Shown piece after piece: positions 49,105-57,709 of a stretch of DNA of 64,000 bases. Numbering within the stretch: the first letter of the stretch is position 1; each line of letters opens with the position of its first letter. The notes beneath the pieces are model-generated. The model made no database searches. It had not been told where the DNA came from and saw only the letters and a program-made list of their open reading frames with translations. Made by a program: the position numbers and the translations under genes. Source of the stretch: an uncultured Eubacteriales bacterium (lineage in GTDB: Bacteria; Bacillota; Clostridia; Peptostreptococcales; Anaerovoracaceae); the NCBI GenBank assembly GCA_900320285.1, contig ONRQ01000001.1, forward strand, positions 1 to 64,000. The letters are read 5' to 3'.

Positions 49105-50475
49105 CTATCTGACGTCGTTGTAATAAGACCTAAGCACATCAGGGCTTACGCCCCTGCGATACATACGGCGCAGCTTCCACATGCAGATTTCTGTCTTAAG
49201 TATGCTTTTTGTGCCGGTGCCATACCGGCGGTCAGAGGAAACGAGCCTCTTTCCTGTCATGCCCGGTGCGATGCCGTGCTGTTTCATCTTTAGAGAGAAT
49301 TCATAGTCCTCCATCAGCGGGATCTCAGGGAACATTCCCGTGTCAAAGAACAGCTTCCTGTCAATGAATATCCCCTGGTCTCCGAAAGGCAGTTTCCTCA
49401 TGCTTGCTCTGTAATTGGATATGATGCGATTGGTCAACATGAAAAAATTCTTTGATGGAAATCTGACTCCGAAACATCCCCAGTCATGAACCGACATTAC
49501 CCGTCTGATTTCCCTGTCAAAACCTTCAGGCAGCAGACTGTCGCAATGGAGGAAGAAAAGAATATCACCCGTACTTTCGAGCGCTCCCCTGTTCATCTGA
49601 GCCCCTCTGCCTTTTTCACCTGATATGACAGTGAAAGCATTTCCTATCCTGCTGACTGTATCATCTGTACTGCCGCCGTCGACAAATATGATCTCGCATT
49701 CTTTTTTATATTCCCGCAGCTGTTCCATCATACAGCCGACCTCACCGGATTCGTTAAAAACCGGAATGATCACAGATATCCGTGCAGCGTCTCTGATATA
49801 CCTGCCGGTATGTGAATTCCTGACCGAAGAGTCCTCTCTCATGCGTTTACGGTAAGCAGATATATCCTCAGGCGTATCAATATCCGGGTATTTATCCGCC
49901 AGGGCAACTGAAAGGTCCGCTAATCTTAAAGACTCTGCTGTCTCCTCAAAAACACTGCCGGTTCCATACACTTTCACCTCGAACGCTTCCGGATGGACCA
50001 AGCTCATGCCAATAAGATAGTAACCCCCGTCCTCTGTCGGCCCAAGCACTATATCGGATGAGTCAAGCTTTGAGAACGCGTCATTAACAGACTCCGCCCT
50101 TATCTCAGGTATATCAGTTCCGATCAGAACAACTTTGTCATAGCCAAGCTCCAGAGCTTCTTTTATGGCATTTTTCATCCTTGCTCCGATATCAGCGCCA
50201 ATCTGTTCTATGAAGACCGCCGTCTTTCCAAACGTCTTCCGCAGGAACTCCGGCCCGTTCCGGCCGCCGGTATAAGCAACAATGATGTCAGCATCGGCGG
50301 ATTTCATCTCCCTGCTGATGTCCCTTAGCATACAGCTGTGCAACCCGGCACACTGCTCCTGAGTGAAATAAGGCATGAGCCTTGTTTTTGTTTTTCCAGG
50401 CTCAGGCTCTCTTGTAAAAACGATAAGTGCTTTATTATTGGATTTTTCAGTTTTAAGTAATTCCGGCAGTTTCAT
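49105..50475 (-). CDS. Fused DUF2064 (TIGR04282) and family-2 (TIGR04283) glycosyltransferase
   Basis: 456 residues with two nucleotide-sugar-type domains. Residues 10-215: a CofC/DUF2064-like domain (ALIVFTREPEPGKTKTRLMP, VVLIGTDIPEI, LGPTEDGGYYLIGM). Residues 232-456: a family-2 glycosyltransferase (ISVIIPVFNESGEVG, IIFVDGGSTDDT, GRGAQMNRG, LFFLHCDSLLP). In many genomes these are two adjacent genes near TVP38-type proteins; here they are one chain. The substrate is not known. The ATG at 50475 overlaps the glf stop by 4 bp (ATGA), which couples it to the polysaccharide locus. Confidence 0.9.
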   Translation of the reverse strand: MKLPELLKTEKSNNKALIVFTREPEPGKTKTRLMPYFTQEQCAGLHSCMLRDISREMKSADADIIVAYTGGRNGPEFLRKTFGKTAVFIEQIGADIGARMKNAIKEALELGYDKVVLIGTDIPEIRAESVNDAFSKLDSSDIVLGPTEDGGYYLIGMSLVHPEAFEVKVYGTGSVFEETAESLRLADLSVALADKYPDIDTPEDISAYRKRMREDSSVRNSHTGRYIRDAARISVIIPVFNESGEVGCMMEQLREYKKECEIIFVDGGSTDDTVSRIGNAFTVISGEKGRGAQMNRGALESTGDILFFLHCDSLLPEGFDREIRRVMSVHDWGCFGVRFPSKNFFMLTNRIISNYRASMRKLPFGDQGIFIDRKLFFDTGMFPEIPLMEDYEFSLKMKQHGIAPGMTGKRLVSSDRRYGTGTKSILKTEICMWKLRRMYRRGVSPDVLRSYYNDVR

Positions 50476-51656
50476 AATAATTTGGCTGTGTCTTCCATTG
50501 CGGCCAGTATGACATCGTCCATATCGTAATATTTATAGTTACCGAGTCTGCCCCCGAATATGACCCGCTTTTCCTCATCTGCAAGCCGGAGGTATTGCTC
50601 ATATAATCTCTGATTTTTCTCATCATTGACCGGGTAAAAAGCCTCATCCCCCTGTTTCCATGTGAAGGGAAATTCTCGTGTGATTATCGTTCTGCAGGAA
50701 AGGCTACGGTCCTCCTTCGCAGACATTTCAGTATCTTCAGCAAAATGTCTGTGCTCTATTATTCTTGTCCACGGAACCCTTATGTCCGTATAGTTGATAA
50801 CTGCGCGTTTCTGATAGTACTTTCCCGGGGTTCCGGTCTCATCAGCATGGCTGCCGAGGTCGACCGTTTCGCTTTCAAACTTCAGGCTTCTGTATTCGAG
50901 CGGTCCATATCGGTAATCGTAATATGCATCTATCTGTCCTGAAAAGATTATCCTGTCCGCCTGCCTGCCCCAGTACTCCCGGTTGTCTCCTTCCAGATAA
51001 TCTACACCTGTAACAACATCTATACCTTCAAGCATAGCCGCGACCATTGCAGTATATCCATTGACGGGTATCCCCTGGTACCTGTCATCATAGTAATTAT
51101 TATTGAATTCGTATCTCACGGGAATGCGTCTGATGATAGATGCCGGCAGCTCCCTGCATGGTCTTCCCCATTGCTTCTCAGTATACCCGCGTATCAGCTT
51201 TTCATATATATCAGTCCCGACCTGGCTTATAGCCTGTTCTTCCAGATTTGCCGGTTCTGTGTTGCCATAGCCGGCTGCGTGTATCTGCTCCTGTATGATC
51301 TTCTCCGCTTGTCCGGGCTCATCAACACCCCACATCTCCCTGAAAGTGTTCATATTAAAAGGCAGCGAATATAATTCACCCTTATAATTCGCAAGAGGCT
51401 GATTGACAAATCCATTGAACCGGGCAAACCTGTTCACAAAATTCCAAACAGATTCACTGTCTGTATGGAATACATGCGGTCCGTATCTGTGCACACATAT
51501 ACCATCTATATCTTCGGTATATGCATTCCCCGCGATATGATCTCTTTTTTCCAGCACAAGCACCTTGCGCCCTCTGTCTGCCAGCAGACGCGCAGAGGCA
51601 GCCCCGTACATTCCGGCTCCTACTATTAAGAAATCATATTTGTGTTCACCTTTCAC
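50472..51656 (-). CDS. glf: UDP-galactopyranose mutase
   Basis: 394 residues from a GTG at 51656 that overlaps the preceding stop (GTGA). The FAD-binding start DFLIVGAGMYGAASARLLAD is followed by HIAGNAYTE, YGPHVFHTD (active-site His), YTEKQWGRP and a C-terminal GRLGNYKYYDMDDVI, all standard for Glf. It converts UDP-galactopyranose to UDP-galactofuranose with reduced FAD. It therefore shows that the polysaccharide made by this locus contains galactofuranose. A longer upstream frame to 51731 is inside the neighbouring gene and rejected. Confidence 0.96.
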   Translation of the reverse strand: MKGEHKYDFLIVGAGMYGAASARLLADRGRKVLVLEKRDHIAGNAYTEDIDGICVHRYGPHVFHTDSESVWNFVNRFARFNGFVNQPLANYKGELYSLPFNMNTFREMWGVDEPGQAEKIIQEQIHAAGYGNTEPANLEEQAISQVGTDIYEKLIRGYTEKQWGRPCRELPASIIRRIPVRYEFNNNYYDDRYQGIPVNGYTAMVAAMLEGIDVVTGVDYLEGDNREYWGRQADRIIFSGQIDAYYDYRYGPLEYRSLKFESETVDLGSHADETGTPGKYYQKRAVINYTDIRVPWTRIIEHRHFAEDTEMSAKEDRSLSCRTIITREFPFTWKQGDEAFYPVNDEKNQRLYEQYLRLADEEKRVIFGGRLGNYKYYDMDDVILAAMEDTAKLL

Positions 51657-52738
51657 TTCAGCAATCCAAGCGCTCTTTCTACAGCAGTACTTATGTGGAC
51701 ACCTTTTCTCATGCCGGAGCCTATCCTGCACGCATTTATCCGCATAAGTTCATAATCCTCATTGCTAAGCGACCTCAGAATATCCGGGATCATTCCCAGA
51801 TCCGCGACCGTCAGTCCGCATTTCTCTTTTGTAACAAACTCAGCCATAGCTGATTCATCCCATACGATAACAGGAAGCCCGCTTGCAAGATACAATGCCA
51901 TCTTGTGCGGATTGTTATATTTCAGATATTCTCCGCTTGCACCGTCGCAGGTATCAGCTGTGCAGCCATCCCAGACCAGTCCAAAAGAACCTCTGATGAT
52001 TTCCATGAGCTCCATGGAATCAAAAGCTCCTCTGTAATCAATGTTGCGCGGGAACCGCCCCTGATGTCCCGTCCCATATACATCTAAAAACAGCTCATCA
52101 GGAATATTATTCAGGAAGCCCGCTTTTCCCGGTGTAAGGCCTCCGCAGAATACAACGGGAAGATCTTTGCCTGTATTTTTGCGTGTTTTATCCGGATCTA
52201 TAGGCTCATCGCTGAGATAATCCATGACGCCTACAGGAACGATGATCTCAGGATCAATACCCATTGAGGATACATAGTCCTTCATTTCTGAATTGTGAAC
52301 GATCATTACATCGGCAAGCCTGAAAAGCTGTGCTTCCTGTCTGCGGCTTATTCTGTACTTTAAGGCGGCAGCCTTCCTGTAGTACGGAGTTATGAACTCC
52401 TCAAGGTCGAACACTATTACCCCTATCTGGCATCCTCTCTTCCTGACTTTTCTTATCACAGACGTAAGACCGGTGAACTTTTCACTTGGCGGGGTATGGA
52501 TAAACAGCGTATCTCCTTCTCCGAGGTCCTTTAAGGCCCTGTTCCAGGTACGTACAAGGCCCCGCTCTATCCTGATGCGCTCAACGAAAGATACGCCGGC
52601 TTCGCGCTTAAGCATGCTGATACGTATACATTTCAGTCCGCATCTTCTGAGCACCTCAAAATAATCGTCACGGCCTTTTCCGCATGCATTCATAAGTCCG
52701 TCATGATCAAAGTAATTAGTCTCGACGTAGAATTCCAT
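51653..52738 (-). CDS. Probable galactofuranosyltransferase
   Basis: 361 residues, two Rossmann-like lobes of a GT-B enzyme. The late segment KYNNPHKMALYLASGLPVIVWD resembles the nucleotide-sugar site of beta-1,6-galactofuranosyltransferases of the WbbI type. The gene is immediately followed by glf with a 4-bp overlap, which supplies the UDP-galactofuranose donor and supports the assignment. ATG at 52738 follows GGAGG and lies 23 bp inside the end of the Wzx gene. The linkage made cannot be told from sequence. Confidence 0.82.
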   Translation of the reverse strand: MEFYVETNYFDHDGLMNACGKGRDDYFEVLRRCGLKCIRISMLKREAGVSFVERIRIERGLVRTWNRALKDLGEGDTLFIHTPPSEKFTGLTSVIRKVRKRGCQIGVIVFDLEEFITPYYRKAAALKYRISRRQEAQLFRLADVMIVHNSEMKDYVSSMGIDPEIIVPVGVMDYLSDEPIDPDKTRKNTGKDLPVVFCGGLTPGKAGFLNNIPDELFLDVYGTGHQGRFPRNIDYRGAFDSMELMEIIRGSFGLVWDGCTADTCDGASGEYLKYNNPHKMALYLASGLPVIVWDESAMAEFVTKEKCGLTVADLGMIPDILRSLSNEDYELMRINACRIGSGMRKGVHISTAVERALGLLK

Positions 52739-54143
52739 TCTTCCTCCATATTATGAAAAGCACAATCGTGTATGCTGCAAAAAAGCAGAAAGCGGACAGA
52801 GCAAGCTTTACAAGCAGCACAATCGGAAGCTTCCTGACCCACAGGCAGGCCGGTATCGCGGCTGCCGAGGCGACAACTATACTCACCAGCGGAATATCTT
52901 TTATTATATTATCCCCAGTGGTTATCCTTACCCAATGCAAAAGGTAGAGTGTAACCGCTGCCTCAGCTGCCAGAGTCGCGAAAGCAGCTCCGGCTGATGC
53001 GAATCGGGGAATAAGAATTATATTTAGCGCAACATCCATGACAGCGCCTGTCCATGCTGCTCTTGTAACTTTATCCTCATGCCCCATGGGAATCAGCAGC
53101 TGCATGCCCGCTATATTGGAAATCCCGATAAACAGCACTGCAGGTACTATGATCCGCATGGGAAGTATAGCGCCTGTGAATGCATCTCCGGCAAGAAGTC
53201 TGATGCACTCAGGCGAAAACAGCACAAAAAAGCATATCGTCGGCAGTGATACTGTGCACACTGCAACGAGGGTGTTAATTATTAGTTTATTCGCATCCCT
53301 GTGCATACCTCTCTCAAAGTAGTAAGAGGTCCTTGGCATAAGAACGGCACTGACAGATGTTATAAGATTGACCAGCACCAGTTTGATCCTGACCGACACT
53401 CCGTACAGACCTGCCTCTGCATCACCCTTCATGAATCCCAGCATCGAAGTATCAAGATTAGTATATATAGTAGTTGCAACAGTCATCATGAACAGTATCA
53501 TCATTGCAGGGATATGACGCCGGTAATTGTATTCTCCAACCGGCCTGATGCTGATGTATTTCCGGAGATTGATGAAGTTAAGAATATTGGATGCTGAAGC
53601 TGCGAATATTGTTAGCGCACCATAAACAGCATAGTCTGACCGGTCCTTTATCATCAGCAGCATTGCTATCAGTGCAATAAACTTAAATATTACCGATCTG
53701 ACTGTAATGTAAGTATACTTTTCAAGCGCTTTATACAGCCATTCTGCCCCTATCGCATTCAGAACGATCAGGCTGCTCATTATAATGAACATATTCCTGT
53801 CAGCTTTAAAAGCCGGAACACATATCAGCGAGACCGCAAACACAGCATAAACGATTATGCAGGCAGCAAGATTGATCGTCATGATCTCATGAACTGTTCT
53901 GGTAAGCGCGATCTTATCATCTCTCACTCTTGCGCACGCCCTTATACCGTAAACAGGAATTCCAAGCTCTGCAAACATTGAGAAAAAGGCTATGACAGAT
54001 GACGCAAAGTACACTTTTCCTACACCTTCAGGTCCGAGAACTCTCGTCACATATGGAAGGGTTATCAGCGGGAAAATGATTGATGACAGTGTCAGCAATA
54101 CATTCATTGCCATATTCAGTTTGAGCTTTTTCACGCTTTCCAC
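52716..54143 (-). CDS. Polysaccharide repeat-unit flippase (Wzx)
   Basis: 475 residues, about fourteen hydrophobic helices, with the family start FPLITLPYVTRVLGPEGVGK and VYFASSVIAFFSMFAELGIPVYGIR. It flips lipid-linked sugar repeat units from the inner to the outer leaflet. The GTG start at 54143 overlaps the end of the upstream glycosyltransferase by 13 bp. Its 3' end overlaps the galactofuranosyltransferase start. The overlap chain shows one tight polycistronic unit. Confidence 0.92.
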   Translation of the reverse strand: MESVKKLKLNMAMNVLLTLSSIIFPLITLPYVTRVLGPEGVGKVYFASSVIAFFSMFAELGIPVYGIRACARVRDDKIALTRTVHEIMTINLAACIIVYAVFAVSLICVPAFKADRNMFIIMSSLIVLNAIGAEWLYKALEKYTYITVRSVIFKFIALIAMLLMIKDRSDYAVYGALTIFAASASNILNFINLRKYISIRPVGEYNYRRHIPAMMILFMMTVATTIYTNLDTSMLGFMKGDAEAGLYGVSVRIKLVLVNLITSVSAVLMPRTSYYFERGMHRDANKLIINTLVAVCTVSLPTICFFVLFSPECIRLLAGDAFTGAILPMRIIVPAVLFIGISNIAGMQLLIPMGHEDKVTRAAWTGAVMDVALNIILIPRFASAGAAFATLAAEAAVTLYLLHWVRITTGDNIIKDIPLVSIVVASAAAIPACLWVRKLPIVLLVKLALSAFCFFAAYTIVLFIIWRKNGILRRD

Positions 54144-55252
54144 TTACAGTACATATCCCTTACTATTTCTGCTGAATACCCGGCAGTAAACCCGGATGCT
54201 TTGACCATTGCATTGTATTCATAATGCCTTTTGTGAGGAGCCGTAAGAACTTTTATCCATTCCTCTGAATTATCAAGAGAAATAAATGATACCGAACCGG
54301 TCACATCCGCTAAACGTGGCACAGCTTCTGACGCGATAACATCAAGTCCCGCAGCCTGACCCTCGATCACAACCATTCCCAGGCCTTCAAAATGGGATGG
54401 TACGGCAAGAACATCTATTGCCTGATAATAATCGGATACATTGTTTCTGGCACCGGTAAAGATCACATCCTCTCCAATGCCAAGCTCCGCCGCCTTTGTT
54501 TTCAGTTCTGCCATATCTTTGCCATTACCTACAAGGAGGAGTTTATAGCAGCTACCGCCAGGTACATCCGCACCTTTGATTTCCTTTAGCAAATATAAAA
54601 GGAATGACTGATTCTTTTGAAATGACAGCCTTCCGACATTACCTATTACTATATTGTCATCCTCTATTCCGAGTTCTTTCCTGACTGCAGAACGTTTGTC
54701 TGCATCATACAGGAATCGTTCCGGCTCTATTCCATCAGGGATTATTTTCAACCTGTCCCTGCATATTTTTTTACTGAATCTCCACTCACCTGCTTCCTTT
54801 GAACAGGCACAGTACTCCGTCGGATATTTTAAAAGTGCAGGAGTTGTCAGGATTTTACTTACTGAGTGTTTCCACCCGTATACTCCTGTACAGTGTGAAT
54901 GGACTATAATCCCCGGTATTCCTGATGATCCTGCTGCCCATGCCAGAATAGCCAGCATGGAGCTGCTCCCTGAATGTATATGTATCACATCATATTTATG
55001 TGATTTCAGGAACTTAATGACCGGCTTTACAGCACCGGTTCTGACATCGCCGGGCCTGAAGCTGCATCCGAGAGTATATACTTCCCCGCCATACTCTCTG
55101 ATCGTCGATATCAACCTGTCATTGTCACAATAATATGGAGACAGCAGATCGATGGTCATATCGGACCTGTCCATGCATCCAAGCATATTCATTACAAAGG
55201 CTTCCTGGCCGCCATACGAAAGGGGCTCGCCGAAAGCTTCGAGAATCCTCAT
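54131..55252 (-). CDS. Glycosyltransferase family 1/4 type
   Basis: 373 residues, GT-B fold. N-terminal FGEPLSYGGQEAFVMNML is the acceptor-side glycine loop; the C-terminal lobe has IGNVGRLSFQKNQSFLLYLL, VIFTGARNNVSDYYQAIDVL and PSHFEGLGMVVIEGQAAGLD with the conserved Glu pair of GT4 retaining enzymes. It adds a sugar to the lipid-linked repeat unit on the cytoplasmic face. The sugar cannot be told. ATG at 55252 follows GGGAG, 15 bp after the family-2 gene. Confidence 0.92.
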   Translation of the reverse strand: MRILEAFGEPLSYGGQEAFVMNMLGCMDRSDMTIDLLSPYYCDNDRLISTIREYGGEVYTLGCSFRPGDVRTGAVKPVIKFLKSHKYDVIHIHSGSSSMLAILAWAAGSSGIPGIIVHSHCTGVYGWKHSVSKILTTPALLKYPTEYCACSKEAGEWRFSKKICRDRLKIIPDGIEPERFLYDADKRSAVRKELGIEDDNIVIGNVGRLSFQKNQSFLLYLLKEIKGADVPGGSCYKLLLVGNGKDMAELKTKAAELGIGEDVIFTGARNNVSDYYQAIDVLAVPSHFEGLGMVVIEGQAAGLDVIASEAVPRLADVTGSVSFISLDNSEEWIKVLTAPHKRHYEYNAMVKASGFTAGYSAEIVRDMYCKWKA

Positions 55253-55267
55253 TGATTCGATCTCCCG

Positions 55268-56269
55268 TTACTTTTTCAGTTCCATATCCGGAGTATTTAC
55301 TCTTTCGGGCTCCGGGAAGAATCTGATTCCTTCTGCCGTGCCCTTTATCATTATACCGAGACGTTTCTTCTTTTCCCTGAAAGCATATCCTGATGTCATG
55401 ATCCTTGCAGCGTGGACTGTCAGCCTTGCAGTTTCATATGCAAACCCTTTAAGCCCTTCACGTCGGTAAAGGTAAACATCATTTCTGTACAGATATCTGA
55501 ATCTCCCTAACCTTTCAGCCGGTGCTGTTGAGATATCGGCACCTTCATTGGTATCTGTTTCGTGCACAACATTGCTGCCCGGTATTACCCAGCAAGGGTA
55601 TTCAGCAGAGATCCTCCTGGTATACTCCCAGTCATCAGTCCATATAAAGAACTTCCTGAACGGCAGGCCCACCGCTCTTACAATTTGTGCCGGTATGAAC
55701 AAAGAGACAAAGGATGCCATTTCGACCCTCATCGGAGTCTCAGCGTGTTGCAGGCGTTCAATTGAAATGTTCCTGAATACACGCTCCCTTTGTAAGTTCA
55801 TTCTGCAGAGACTGCCATCCTTCCAGAGTACTCTTGACGACAAGAATCCATACTCACCCTTATGGGCAGCATCGAAACTGAGCAAATTACAAAGTGCGTC
55901 TGCTTCCGGAATACAGTCGTCGTCCATCAGCCACAGATAATCGCAGCCGGCTTCAACAGCTTTGCGGATACCATAGCAAAAGCCTCCTGCACCCCCGCTA
56001 TTATAGCTGAGGTTGCAGTAGACTATGCTTCTGTCTGATATTTTCTCTCCTCCTGCATGGACGACTGGCTCACCGGGGTCATCGTAAATATCCACACCCC
56101 TGCTATCGGCGTAGTTTTTTATCCACTCACCTGTACCGTCAGTGCTGTTATTGTCTATGACCATGACAACCACAGGCTCCGAAACAGTCTGCCCCATAAC
56201 AGCCTCAATACAGTTCCTAAGTTTATCAAGACGATTATATGTAACGATTATAGCAGCTATCATTCCCAT
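55268..56269 (-). CDS. Glycosyltransferase family 2, GlfT2-like
   Basis: 333 residues. GT-A fold: IAAIIVTYNRLDKLRNCIEA, VIDNNSTDGTGEW, NSGGAGGFCYGI, YLWLMDDDCIP (the DxD-type metal site). The second half (FFIWTDDWEYTRRIS, then PGSNVVHETDTNE) is like rhamnosyl/galactofuranosyl-type family 2 enzymes. With glf in the same locus it may also use UDP-galactofuranose. Its ATG at 56269 shares one base with the stop of the sugar transferase gene. Confidence 0.9.
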   Translation of the reverse strand: MGMIAAIIVTYNRLDKLRNCIEAVMGQTVSEPVVVMVIDNNSTDGTGEWIKNYADSRGVDIYDDPGEPVVHAGGEKISDRSIVYCNLSYNSGGAGGFCYGIRKAVEAGCDYLWLMDDDCIPEADALCNLLSFDAAHKGEYGFLSSRVLWKDGSLCRMNLQRERVFRNISIERLQHAETPMRVEMASFVSLFIPAQIVRAVGLPFRKFFIWTDDWEYTRRISAEYPCWVIPGSNVVHETDTNEGADISTAPAERLGRFRYLYRNDVYLYRREGLKGFAYETARLTVHAARIMTSGYAFREKKKRLGIMIKGTAEGIRFFPEPERVNTPDMELKK

Positions 56270-56895
56270 CAGAAGGCACCTTTCCTTCCGATTATTGCCG
56301 CAGGTGTCTTCATCAATATTCTGAGATCAAGCAGAAATGAAGGATTATCTGCATAATAAAGTTCCAGTTCCTGCCTCTCTCCACTCGCGTAGGTGATTTC
56401 ATTCCTTCCGCTTACCTGCCACAGACCTGTGATCCCCGGTTTTACCGAAAGCAACCGTGTCTGCTCTTCCTCAGAGTAGAAGTCCAGTTCTGTTTCCATG
56501 ATCGGACGCGGTCCTACAAGACTCATGCTGCCGTTTAATACGTTAAACAGCTGTGGGAGCTCATCCAGCGAACTTCGTCTGAGCTTTCTGCCGATCTCAG
56601 TTATTCGAGGGTCTTTTTTCAGTTTGAACTCCTGATAGTACTCTTCAAGATCCTGGTCGTTCAGAATCGCCTCCAGATTATCTGCATCCATGTTCATACT
56701 ACGGAATTTATACATGCTGAAATGTTTTCCATTCAGGCCCATTCTGTCATGCATGAAAAAGACAGTTCCGGGAGTTTCCTTTTTTATCAAAAAAGAAATA
56801 CCTGCCATTACAGGGGAGGTCAGAACTATTAAAACTGCAGATGCAGTTAAGTCGAATACTCTTTTGACGCCCCTGTACGGCAGGCCTGAAATCAT
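56269..56895 (-). CDS. Undecaprenyl-phosphate sugar-phosphate transferase (initiating)
   Basis: 208 residues. One N-terminal membrane re-entrant helix (LTASAVLIVLTSPVMAGISF), then the small polyprenyl-transferase core: FFMHDRMGLNGKHFSMYKFRSM, RRSSLDELPQLFNVLNGSMSLVGPRP and VKPGITGLWQVSGR. This starts the repeat unit by moving a sugar-1-phosphate onto undecaprenyl phosphate. ATG at 56895 behind AAAGGAG. It is the first gene of the tight polysaccharide unit that runs to about 49 kb. Confidence 0.94.
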   Translation of the reverse strand: MISGLPYRGVKRVFDLTASAVLIVLTSPVMAGISFLIKKETPGTVFFMHDRMGLNGKHFSMYKFRSMNMDADNLEAILNDQDLEEYYQEFKLKKDPRITEIGRKLRRSSLDELPQLFNVLNGSMSLVGPRPIMETELDFYSEEEQTRLLSVKPGITGLWQVSGRNEITYASGERQELELYYADNPSFLLDLRILMKTPAAIIGRKGAF

Positions 56896-56925
56896 TTATA
56901 AACTCCTTTAAGATAAAAAGCACAT

Positions 56926-56956
56926 ATAAAAGCGGGCAGTTATATTTTACTGCCCG
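56926..56956 (-). terminator. Terminator of the poly-serine surface protein gene
   Basis: CGGGCAGT (56933-56940) pairs with ACTGCCCG (56949-56956); on the minus strand TTTTATATG follows after GC. The sugar transferase gene downstream needs its own promoter or read-through. Confidence 0.75.
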
Positions 56957-56968
56957 TTGTTCCTTATA

Positions 56969-57625
56969 TTAATTGCTTCCTGTAGATGAACCGCCTTCGG
57001 CCGGTGTTTCCTGATCACTTGGTGTAGGAGTCGGTGTTGGTGCCGGGGTCGGTGCTGGTGCCGGAGTCGGTGCTGGTGTCGGATTTACGACCTTGACTTT
57101 GACTGTTACAGTCTTGCTTCCGGCTTTATATTTCTTGCTGCCGGTAGTCTTAACTTTTATCTTGACCTTATACGTCCCTGCTTTAAGACCTTTCTTTATG
57201 GTCAATTTACCAGTCTTTTTGTTTATGGAAAAATATTTCTTTGATTTATTGACCTTGACGATTTTATAAGTCTTCTTTCCACCGGCGTTCTTGATTGTAA
57301 GGATCTTGCTTTTTGCCAGTGTTACCTTATTGCCTGCAGTAACCGAAACAGTTTTTGCAGCAACCTTAAGTTTAGCCTTTTTAACTGTGGATTTCGCTTT
57401 AGTCGTCGAAGAAGAGCTTCCTGAACTGCTGGTCGAACTGCTTGAACTGCTTGAGCTGCTTGAACTGCTTGAGCTGCTTGAACTGCTGCCATCAGAGCTT
57501 CCGGCATAAACTGCAGCGGATGGATCACCATTAAATCCCATTACATAGGACACTCCCATCACCATCATGAACATTACAGTTACAGAAAGGAGTATTGACA
57601 GAATCCTTCTAGTCCCTTTCTCCAT
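56969..57625 (-). CDS. Secreted surface protein with poly-serine tract
   Basis: 218 residues from the ATG at 57625, which follows GGAGG; an earlier ATG at 57646 contains that site. A signal peptide (about 5-38) is followed by an unbroken serine tract of about 18 residues inside a longer Ser/Thr/Gly region, a Lys-rich beta-type domain (about 80-175, with YFSINKKTGKLTIKKGLKAG, TYKVKIKV) and a Pro/Thr/Ala repeat tail ending EGGSSTGSN. No sortase motif is visible. The tract is encoded by near-identical 9-bp repeats and may vary in length. It sits within the polysaccharide locus, so an attachment or matrix role is possible. Confidence 0.8.
   Translation of the reverse strand: MEKGTRRILSILLSVTVMFMMVMGVSYVMGFNGDPSAAVYAGSSDGSSSSSSSSSSSSSSSSSSTSSSGSSSSTTKAKSTVKKAKLKVAAKTVSVTAGNKVTLAKSKILTIKNAGGKKTYKIVKVNKSKKYFSINKKTGKLTIKKGLKAGTYKVKIKVKTTGSKKYKAGSKTVTVKVKVVNPTPAPTPAPAPTPAPTPTPTPSDQETPAEGGSSTGSN
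57418..57490. repeat. 9-bp tandem repeat tract coding for poly-serine
   Basis: Minus-strand units of the form TCAAGCAGT/TCAAGCAGC recur from about 57425 to 57485 within the surface protein gene. Each unit adds three serines, so gain or loss of a unit keeps the reading frame. Confidence 0.8.
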
Positions 57626-57709
57626 TTTGCTTACCTCCGTTTCCAAAATTTCAATTACATGTTATTTTACATTTTTTGTATAATAGTTTGCAATAATACG
57701 ACCTCGTCA

